This document shows positions 57,895 to 64,000 of a stretch of 64,000 nucleotides of DNA, piece after piece. The stretch's first letter is position 1, and every line of letters starts with the position of its first letter. A model generated the notes under the pieces. It was not told the origin of the DNA and ran no database searches. It worked only from the letters and a program-made list of their open reading frames with translations. The DNA is from JAIUNP01 sp020161975 (lineage in GTDB: Bacteria; Pseudomonadota; Alphaproteobacteria; Rhizobiales; Beijerinckiaceae): the NCBI GenBank assembly GCA_036745275.1, contig DAIOGK010000012.1, positions 27,058-91,057 on the forward strand, given 5' to 3'. The position numbers were made by a program, and so were the translations under genes.

Positions 57895-59202
57895 ATGACC
57901 CGATCCGCCTCCCTTTCCCTTCCCTCCGATGACATCATTGCCCGCGTTTTTGCTGAAGTTGACGCGCGGCGGGACGATGTGTCGCGCCTTGCCGCCGATC
58001 TCATCCGCTTTGAAACGGTCAACCCGCCGGGGCGCGATTATGACGCCTGCTGTGCCTTTATTGGCGCGCGGCTGGGCCGGCAGGGATTTGCCGTCGAGTA
58101 CGTGCGTGGGCGGGGCGCGCCGGGGGATAGCCATGATTTTCCACGCAGCAATGTGATTGCCCGCATCGAGGGAGGTGCGCCGGGGCCGTGCGTACATTTC
58201 AACAGCCACATTGATGTGGTGGAGGCCGGGCAGGGCTGGACGGTTGACCCGTTCGGCGGCGATATCCGGGATGGGCGCGTTTACGGGCGCGGCGCCTGCG
58301 ATATGAAGGGCGGGCTTGCCGCGTCGATCATCGCGGTAGAGGCGATTTTGGCCGCCGGGGTGCCGTTCGGCGGGGCGCTCGAAATTTCCGGAACGGCAGA
58401 TGAGGAATCAGGCGGGTTCGGCGGGGTCGGCTATCTGGCGCAGAAGGGCTATTTCTCGCCGCCGCGTGTGCACCATGTGATCATTCCCGAACCGCTCAAT
58501 CCGGATCGCGTCTGTCTCGGCCATCGTGGTGTCTGGTGGGCAGAAGTTGAGATGAAGGGCCATATCGGCCATGGCGCGATGCCGTTTCTGGGCGTCTCCG
58601 CCATCCGCGGCATGGCTGATTTTCTGGGCCGTGTGGAGCGCGAGCTTTATCCCAAGCTTGATGCCCGGCGCACGGCGATGCCCTGCAAACCGGACGGGGC
58701 GCGCGCGTCAACGCTCAACTACAATTCGATCCATGGCGGGCAACCTGAGCCTGAAGATGGCCTTCCGGCGCCGGTGGTTGCCGATTCCTGCCGCCTGGTG
58801 CTGGATCGCCGCTATCTGATCGAGGAGCCGCTGGCCAATGTGAAGGGCGAGATCATCGCGTTGCTGGAAGAGACCAGGGCTGCCCGCGCGGGGATCGATT
58901 ATTCCATCCGTGAATTGATGATGTTCGAGCCGGTGATGACGGATGCACAAGACCCGGTCGTTCGCTCACTCGACCACTGGATCGAAAAACTGTTCGGGCG
59001 GCCTGCGGAACATATCGCCTCGCCCGGCACATATGACCAGAAGCATATCGCGCGATTTGGCAATTTGCGGTCCTGCGTTGCCTATGGACCAGGCATTCTC
59101 GACCTCGCGCATCAGCCAGACGAGTGGGTCGGCATTGACGACATGGTGCGTTCGGCCAAGGTGATGGCAGCGGCAGCGCTGACATTGACAGGCAGTGGAT
59201 GA
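57895..59202 (+). CDS. M20-family deacylase (ArgE/DapE-like)
   Basis: 435 residues. Di-zinc peptidase motifs: HFNSHIDVVEAG (His-Asp), YGRGACDMKGGLAAS (bridging Asp), GTADEESGG (catalytic Glu), SPGTYDQKH in place of the usual G-DAR, and C-terminal LDLAHQPDEWV (His). It removes acyl groups from amino acids or hydrolyses amide substrates. It lies upstream of a dipeptide-type ABC importer on the same strand, which suggests it works on an imported peptide or acyl-amino acid. Confidence 0.88.
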   Translation: MTRSASLSLPSDDIIARVFAEVDARRDDVSRLAADLIRFETVNPPGRDYDACCAFIGARLGRQGFAVEYVRGRGAPGDSHDFPRSNVIARIEGGAPGPCVHFNSHIDVVEAGQGWTVDPFGGDIRDGRVYGRGACDMKGGLAASIIAVEAILAAGVPFGGALEISGTADEESGGFGGVGYLAQKGYFSPPRVHHVIIPEPLNPDRVCLGHRGVWWAEVEMKGHIGHGAMPFLGVSAIRGMADFLGRVERELYPKLDARRTAMPCKPDGARASTLNYNSIHGGQPEPEDGLPAPVVADSCRLVLDRRYLIEEPLANVKGEIIALLEETRAARAGIDYSIRELMMFEPVMTDAQDPVVRSLDHWIEKLFGRPAEHIASPGTYDQKHIARFGNLRSCVAYGPGILDLAHQPDEWVGIDDMVRSAKVMAAAALTLTGSG

Positions 59203-59370
59203 ATGCCACGATCAGCCAGATGCATCGGATTTGGTGAAGTCGTGCGGGGGCATTCCGGGTAGATCTGCCCCATTCAGACCCCTTTGCCCCTTTTCGCAAC
59301 CGCGAACACCGATTACATAGGGGGGCGGCGGTGCCAGCCGGCTGCCGCAGGTATCCGGGGAGGGGTTTCC

Positions 59371-60849
59371 ATGAGGCTTTCGGTTGTTGGTCTGGCCATG
59401 TTGGCCGGTGTCGCCGTGTTAACCCCGGCTGTTGCCCAGCAGAAGGACAGCGTGACGCTGTGCATGACGCTGGAGCCGCCGATCCTCGACCCCACACAAG
59501 GCGCGGCGCAGGCGATCAAGGAAGTCACCTACGGCAACATCTTCGAGGGCCTGGTCGGTATCGACCGGACCGGCAAGGTGGTGCCGAAGCTTGCTGAAAG
59601 CTGGACGGTGAGCCCCGATGCGCTCGTCTATACCTTCAAGCTCCGTCCGGGCGTGAAGTATCACGATGGCGCAGACCTGACCGCGGCGGATGTCAAGTTC
59701 TCGTTCGACCGGGCGGTGGCGCCTGATTCCAAGAATGCGACGAAAAAGGTGTTCGCGCCGATCGCATCGATCGAGACGCCTGATCCGCTGACCGTGAAGA
59801 TCACGCTGAAGGAGCCGTCGGCCAACTTCCTCTTTGGCCTCGGTTATGGTGACAGTTCGATCCTCAGTTCGAAATCCGTGGCTGATGCGGCAACAAAGCC
59901 TGTGGGGACAGGCGCCTATAAGTTTGTCGAGTGGAGCCGCGGCAACCGCCTCGTCTACACCCGCAACGATGCCTACTGGGGGCCGAAGGCGGCGATCAAG
60001 GATGTCGTCTATCGCTTCATGCCGGATGCGCAGGCGCAGATGGTGGCCGTGCAGTCGGGTGATTGCGATGCGCTGACCAATTTCGGTTCCTACGAGAACA
60101 TCGAAACGCTGAAGAAGGATGCCAAGCTGAAGGTCACGGTGGGCAATACCGAGGGCGAGACCATTCTTGCCATGAATAATGCCAAGCCGCCGTTCAACGA
60201 CGTGCGCGTGCGCAAAGCCATCGCCCACGCCATTGACCGGAAAGCGGTGATCGATGGGGCGACCAACGGCGTCGCTCAGCCGATCGGCACGCATTTCTCG
60301 CCCAATCATCCCGCTTATCTCGATCTGACCGGCGCAACGCCGTATGATCCGAAGAAGGCGAAGGCGCTGCTCGCCGAAGCGGGTTATCCGAACGGCTTTT
60401 CCACGACGCTGAAGCTGCCGCCACCGCCCTATGCCCGCCGCTCGGGCGAGGTGGTGGCCGCGCTGCTCGCTGATGTCGGCATCAAGGTGTCGATCGAGCC
60501 GGTCGAATTTCCGCAATGGCTGGAGCGGGTCTATCGCAACAAGGATTACGATCTGTCGCTGATCGCCCATACCGAGCCGCTGGACATCGAGATCTACAGC
60601 CGCGACGACTATTACTTCAACTACAAGTCCGAAGAGATGAAGAAGCTCGTCAAGGCTGCGGAAACGGCAACCGACGAGGCGACCCGCAACAAACTCTATC
60701 AGGATGCCCAGAAACGCATCGTCGATGATCAGGTGAACGTCTATCTGTTCATGCTGCCCAAGACGACTGTCGCCAAGGCAGGCCTTGCCGGCATGTGGGA
60801 AGGCTGGCCGATTCCGGTGTCCCCGGCGCAGGAACTGAGCTGGAAGTGA
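59371..60849 (+). CDS. Dipeptide/oligopeptide ABC substrate-binding protein (family 5)
   Basis: 492 residues; GGGGAGGGG upstream of the ATG at 59371. Signal peptide LSVVGLAMLAGVAVLTPAVAQ. SBP family 5 marks: LAESWTVSPDALVYTFKLRPGVKYHDGADLTAADVKFSFDRAV (the signature), VRKAIAHAIDRKAVIDG, and PKKAKALLAEAGYPNGF. First gene of a five-gene importer operon. Confidence 0.93.
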   Translation: MRLSVVGLAMLAGVAVLTPAVAQQKDSVTLCMTLEPPILDPTQGAAQAIKEVTYGNIFEGLVGIDRTGKVVPKLAESWTVSPDALVYTFKLRPGVKYHDGADLTAADVKFSFDRAVAPDSKNATKKVFAPIASIETPDPLTVKITLKEPSANFLFGLGYGDSSILSSKSVADAATKPVGTGAYKFVEWSRGNRLVYTRNDAYWGPKAAIKDVVYRFMPDAQAQMVAVQSGDCDALTNFGSYENIETLKKDAKLKVTVGNTEGETILAMNNAKPPFNDVRVRKAIAHAIDRKAVIDGATNGVAQPIGTHFSPNHPAYLDLTGATPYDPKKAKALLAEAGYPNGFSTTLKLPPPPYARRSGEVVAALLADVGIKVSIEPVEFPQWLERVYRNKDYDLSLIAHTEPLDIEIYSRDDYYFNYKSEEMKKLVKAAETATDEATRNKLYQDAQKRIVDDQVNVYLFMLPKTTVAKAGLAGMWEGWPIPVSPAQELSWK

Positions 60850-60901
60850 GGGCGATGCTCCGGTTTTTCCCTCCCTCGTGCGGGGAGGGACCTTCCAAGC
60901 G

Positions 60902-61846
60902 ATGCTGAGCTTCCTCTTCCGCCGTTTTGCCGCGCTGGTCGCCACGTTGCTGGCGACGGCTGTGATCGTGTTCACCGTGCTGGAAATCCTTCCCGGTGAT
61001 CCTGCCGCCGTGATGATGGGCCTCAACGCAACTCCTGAACAGGTGGCGGCCGTTCGTGCGGAATATGGGCTCGACAGGCCGGTTGTCGAACGGTTTTTCG
61101 GCTGGGTTATTGGTCTGGTGACCGGCGATCTCGGCAACAGCTACACCTACCGGGTGCCGATTTCCGGCCTGATCCTCGAACGGGCTGCGGTGACAGTGCC
61201 GCTTGCCGGCATGGCGGTGATGCTGTCGGCAGGCATTGGCATTCCGCTGGGTGTGATTGCGGCGGCGCGGGCGAATACACGGGTTGACGCCGCCGTGATG
61301 GCGCTGAGCCAGATCGGGTTGGCCGTCCCGAATTTCTGGGCCGGAATCCTGATGGTTCTGCTGTTTTCCGTGACACTCGGCTGGTTGCCCTCGGGGGGCT
61401 TTCCGGGCTGGAATGCGGGCATCGGAGCGGTGTTGGCCTCGCTCATCCTGCCGGCGGTGGCGATGGCGTTGCCGCAATCGGCGGTGCTGGCGCGGATCAC
61501 GCGCTCCTCGGTTCTGGAGGCCTTGCAGGAGGACTTCGTGCGCACAGCCCGCGCCAAGGGACTCACCTGGCCGCAGACGTTGCGCCGGCATGTGGTTCGC
61601 AACGCGATGACACCGGTGGTGACGATCCTCGGGCTTCAGTTCTCCGTGCTGCTCTCCGGCGCGATCATCATCGAAAACGTTTTTTCACTGCCAGGGCTGG
61701 GCCGGCTACTGTTCCAGGCCATCGCGCAGCATGACATCATCGTCGTCAAGGATCTCGTGGTGCTGTTCGCGGGCGTTGTCGTGATCATGAATTTCCTCGT
61801 CGATCTCGCCTATGGGCTGATCGATCCGCGGTTGCGGCGGGGCTGA
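60902..61846 (+). CDS. Dipeptide-type ABC permease (DppB-like)
   Basis: 314 residues; ATG at 60902 after CTTCCAAGCG. RRFAALVATLLATAVIVFTVLEILPGDPA is the DppB N-terminus, YGLDRPVVERFFGWVIGLVTGDLGNSY follows, and the EAA loop is EDFVRTARAKGLTWPQTLRRHVVRNAM. A GGGAGGG hairpin (60871-60891) separates it from the binding-protein gene, often seen to lower permease expression. Confidence 0.93.
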   Translation: MLSFLFRRFAALVATLLATAVIVFTVLEILPGDPAAVMMGLNATPEQVAAVRAEYGLDRPVVERFFGWVIGLVTGDLGNSYTYRVPISGLILERAAVTVPLAGMAVMLSAGIGIPLGVIAAARANTRVDAAVMALSQIGLAVPNFWAGILMVLLFSVTLGWLPSGGFPGWNAGIGAVLASLILPAVAMALPQSAVLARITRSSVLEALQEDFVRTARAKGLTWPQTLRRHVVRNAMTPVVTILGLQFSVLLSGAIIIENVFSLPGLGRLLFQAIAQHDIIVVKDLVVLFAGVVVIMNFLVDLAYGLIDPRLRRG

Positions 61847-61847
61847 G

Positions 61848-62708
61848 ATGAGCGCGCCCCTATCCGTCGCGCCGCCCGGTTCCAATCCCTGGCGCCATCC
61901 GTCGCTGGTGATCGGGCTGGCCATCGTTGGGCTGGTCGTTGCAACCGCGCTCGTCTCGCTCCTCTGGACGCCGTATCCGCCGACGAAGATGAGCATGGCC
62001 GAGCGCCTGCAAGGGCCAAGCGCAGCGCACTGGCTGGGCACTGACCATTTCGGGCGCGATGTGTTGAGCATGCTCATGGTGGGCGCGCAGAATTCACTCG
62101 CTGTCGGCTTTGTCGCGGTCGGCATCGGCGCGCTGTTCGGCGTGGCGCTCGGCACGCTGTCCGCTGCAAAATCGGGCACCTGGCTCGATGAAATCGTCAT
62201 GCGCATGGCCGATTTCACCTTTGCCTTTCCGGCGGTGCTGTCGGCGGTGATGGTGACTGCGCTGCTGGGGCCGGGCGTGGTGAACGCGATTATCGCCATC
62301 GGTATCTACAACATTCCCGTATTCGCAAGGCTCACCCGCTCCGGCGCATTGCAGGTGTGGCGCCGCGACTTTGTGCTGGCTGCGCGGGCGGCGGGCAAGA
62401 CGACGTTCCAGATCACCCTTCGTCATATCATCCCCAACATTGCCGGGCTGATCATCGTGCAGGCGACGGTGCAGTTTGCAACCGCGATCCTCGCGGAAGC
62501 CGGCCTCAGCTATCTTGGACTTGGTACACAGCCGCCTCATCCAAGCTGGGGGCGGATGCTTTATGAGGCGCAGAATGCCATGCAGCGCCAGCCGTTGCTG
62601 GCTGTCTTTCCGGGGCTGACCATCGCGCTTGCTGTGCTCGGCTGCAACCTGCTTGGCGACGGCTTGCGCGATGTGCTCGATCCGCGTGTGCGCAGGAGCC
62701 GGCAATGA
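61848..62708 (+). CDS. Dipeptide-type ABC permease (DppC-like)
   Basis: 286 residues. HWLGTDHFGRDVLSMLMVGAQNSLAVG, the DppC signature, and EAA loop RDFVLAARAAGKTTFQITLRHIIPNIAG. ILAEAGLSYLGLGTQPPHPSWGRML completes the family pattern. Starts one base after the preceding stop. Confidence 0.93.
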   Translation: MSAPLSVAPPGSNPWRHPSLVIGLAIVGLVVATALVSLLWTPYPPTKMSMAERLQGPSAAHWLGTDHFGRDVLSMLMVGAQNSLAVGFVAVGIGALFGVALGTLSAAKSGTWLDEIVMRMADFTFAFPAVLSAVMVTALLGPGVVNAIIAIGIYNIPVFARLTRSGALQVWRRDFVLAARAAGKTTFQITLRHIIPNIAGLIIVQATVQFATAILAEAGLSYLGLGTQPPHPSWGRMLYEAQNAMQRQPLLAVFPGLTIALAVLGCNLLGDGLRDVLDPRVRRSRQ

Positions 62709-63661
62709 CGCTGCTCGATGTGCGCGGCCTGACGATCCGCATAGGCTGCTCCGATGTCCGCATCGTGCGTGATCTGTCTTTTGCGCTGGGCGTGGGCGAG
62801 ACGCTGGGCATCGTGGGGGAATCGGGCTCGGGCAAGTCGATGACGGCGTTGGCGCTGATGGGGCTGACGCCATCGGTCCTCAGGCTTTCGGGCAGTATCC
62901 GGTTTGAGGGGCAGGAACTGCTGCCGCCTGATGAAGCACGGCTGGTGGGGCTGCGCGGGGCGCGCATGGCGATGATCTTTCAGGAGCCGATGACCGCACT
63001 CAACCCGGTGCATCGCATCGGGCGGCAGATTGCCGAGGGGCTGATCCTGCATGAAGGCGCCAGTGAGAGCGCGGCGCTCGCAGAGGCCACGCGGCTGCTT
63101 GAGCGGGTGGGCATCCAGAACGCGGCGGCGCGGTTGTCTGCCTATCCGCATGAACTGTCCGGCGGGCAACGCCAGCGGGTGATGATCGCCATGGCGTTGG
63201 CCTGCCGGCCGGAACTGCTGATTGCCGACGAACCAACCTCGGCACTGGATGTGACCGTGCAGGCGCAATTGCTCGATCTCATTCGCGATATCGTCAGCGA
63301 GCAGAAACTCGCACTCATCATCATCAGCCACGATCTCGGCGTGGTGGCCGAACTCGCGGAGCGGACATTGGTGTTCTATGGCGGTGCGGTGATGGAGGCG
63401 GGGCCGACGCGCACACTCTTTGCGACGCCACAGCATCCCTATACGCGCGGGCTGATCGCGGCGCTGCCGGGGCACGGGCGGGGCCGGGGACGGCTTGCGG
63501 CGATTCCCGGCGCGGTGCCGCCGCCGAACCGCATGGCGCCGGGCTGTCCGTTTTTCGGTCGATGTGCGCTTGGCGATGAGACCTGTCGCGCCCTGCCGGC
63601 GCCGCCGGTGCTGTTCGGCGATGTCGCGGTGTACTGCCACAAGGCAGGGGAACGGCCATGA
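62705..63661 (+). CDS. Dipeptide-type ABC ATP-binding protein (DppD/OppD-like)
   Basis: 318 residues. Walker A GESGSGKS, Q-loop MIFQEPMTALNPVHRIG, signature LSGGQRQRVMIAMAL, Walker B LLIADEPTSALDVTVQ, IIISHDLGVVAELAERTLVFYGG, and C-terminal PGCPFFGRCALGDETC (oligopeptide-type Cys cluster). Overlaps both neighbours by 4 bp. Confidence 0.94.
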   Translation: MTLLDVRGLTIRIGCSDVRIVRDLSFALGVGETLGIVGESGSGKSMTALALMGLTPSVLRLSGSIRFEGQELLPPDEARLVGLRGARMAMIFQEPMTALNPVHRIGRQIAEGLILHEGASESAALAEATRLLERVGIQNAAARLSAYPHELSGGQRQRVMIAMALACRPELLIADEPTSALDVTVQAQLLDLIRDIVSEQKLALIIISHDLGVVAELAERTLVFYGGAVMEAGPTRTLFATPQHPYTRGLIAALPGHGRGRGRLAAIPGAVPPPNRMAPGCPFFGRCALGDETCRALPAPPVLFGDVAVYCHKAGERP

Positions 63662-63963
63662 CCGAGGCCCTCATTGCGCTTTGTGATGTGACGCGGCGCT
63701 ATCCCATCGGACGGCATGGGATCTTCGGTGCACGGACGTTGCTGACCGCGGTCGATGGGGTCAGCTTCACGATGCAGCGCGGGCGTTCGCTCGGCATTGT
63801 CGGGGAATCGGGCAGCGGCAAGTCAACCCTCGCGCGGTTGGTCATGGCGCTGGAGCGCCCGGACGAAGGCGCCGTCTTTTTCGATGGCGAGGACCTCAAC
63901 GGCCTGCCGCTGGAGGTGTTGCGGCGTCGGCGCCGGCAGTTCCAGCCCACATTCTCCAAGTAA
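63658..63963 (+). pseudogene. Dipeptide-type ABC ATP-binding protein (DppF/OppF-like), truncated
   Basis: Normal N-terminal third: VDGVSFTMQRGRSLGIVGESGSGKSTLARLVMALERPDEGAVFFDGEDLNGL. After RRRRRQFQPTFS the expected Q-loop (FQDPYGSLNPR) is replaced by SK and a stop at 63961-63963. The DNA from about 63946 no longer resembles an OppF gene and is AT-richer. Either an inserted element begins at 63946-63960 or there is a frameshift and rearrangement. The window ends 37 bases later, so this cannot be settled. Confidence 0.7.
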
Positions 63964-64000
63964 GTCGCTGATTTCGCTGTCGTAATCGTGATATTTCGCA

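Overview
The window is a piece of a GC-rich alphaproteobacterial chromosome. It looks like Hyphomicrobiales (Rhizobiales), judging from the many ABC uptake systems, a MatB-type malonyl-CoA synthetase, strong GC3 bias that leaves long shadow frames on the opposite strand, and a leucine leader peptide before leuA. No rRNA or marker gene allows a genus call. The window contains a complete-looking prophage of about 36.2 kb.

Left host arm (1-11566). This holds an endonuclease/exonuclease/phosphatase fragment with a NitT/TauT-type ABC uptake operon, a ComEA-like helix-hairpin-helix protein, and a PhzF-Nudix-esterase run. It continues with a small lipoprotein, a glutathione S-transferase, and a nickel/cobalt exporter (RcnA-like) beside a CsoR/RcnR-family repressor with a perfect 24-bp operator palindrome. 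It ends with leuA behind a Leu-rich leader peptide, and a lipoprotein.

Prophage (11597-47811). It is integrated in the 3' half of a tRNA-Lys(CTT) gene and bounded by a perfect 48-bp direct repeat. The left end carries a tyrosine integrase, a small HTH protein (likely excisionase), a plus-strand membrane-protein gene, and divergent CI-like and Cro-like regulators. A rightward early operon follows, with many start/stop overlaps: HTH protein, three small membrane proteins, solitary adenine methyltransferase, winged-helix protein, Toprim primase, P-loop primase/helicase, a two-gene module of unknown function whose second gene carries a tetrapeptide repeat broken by a 100-N assembly gap, and small ORFs. 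A 640-bp non-coding stretch with phased TGTAAC boxes separates it from a podovirus (T7-like) virion module: terminase, GNAT-like protein, portal, Bbp19-like protein, scaffold, capsid, tail tubes A and B, four ejection proteins, tailspike. The lysis genes are an endolysin, a spanin pair, a holin-like protein and a tiny membrane peptide. No phage DNA or RNA polymerase is visible, so this is a temperate phage with a T7-style virion that probably uses host polymerases.

Right host arm (47812-64000). A roughly 190-bp stretch homologous to the inner left end of the prophage comes first. Then comes a PhnD-PhnD-PhnC-PhnE-PhnE type transporter with duplicated binding proteins and no C-P lyase genes. 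A decayed polar amino-acid ABC operon follows: its binding protein has an in-frame amber codon, and its second permease is fused to the C-terminal half of a GntR/FCD regulator. After that come a lipoprotein, malonyl-CoA synthetase, an M20 deacylase, and a dipeptide/oligopeptide ABC operon whose last ATPase is cut short at the window end.

The most interesting item is the small prophage membrane protein at 13944-14321. Its N-terminus is nearly the same as the N-terminus of the 1017-residue ejection protein at 37866 (16 of 21 residues), which suggests a lysogen-expressed decoy for superinfection exclusion. The DUF6745-like repeat protein and its GEVTGHHHAL partner are the second candidate for an undescribed system.
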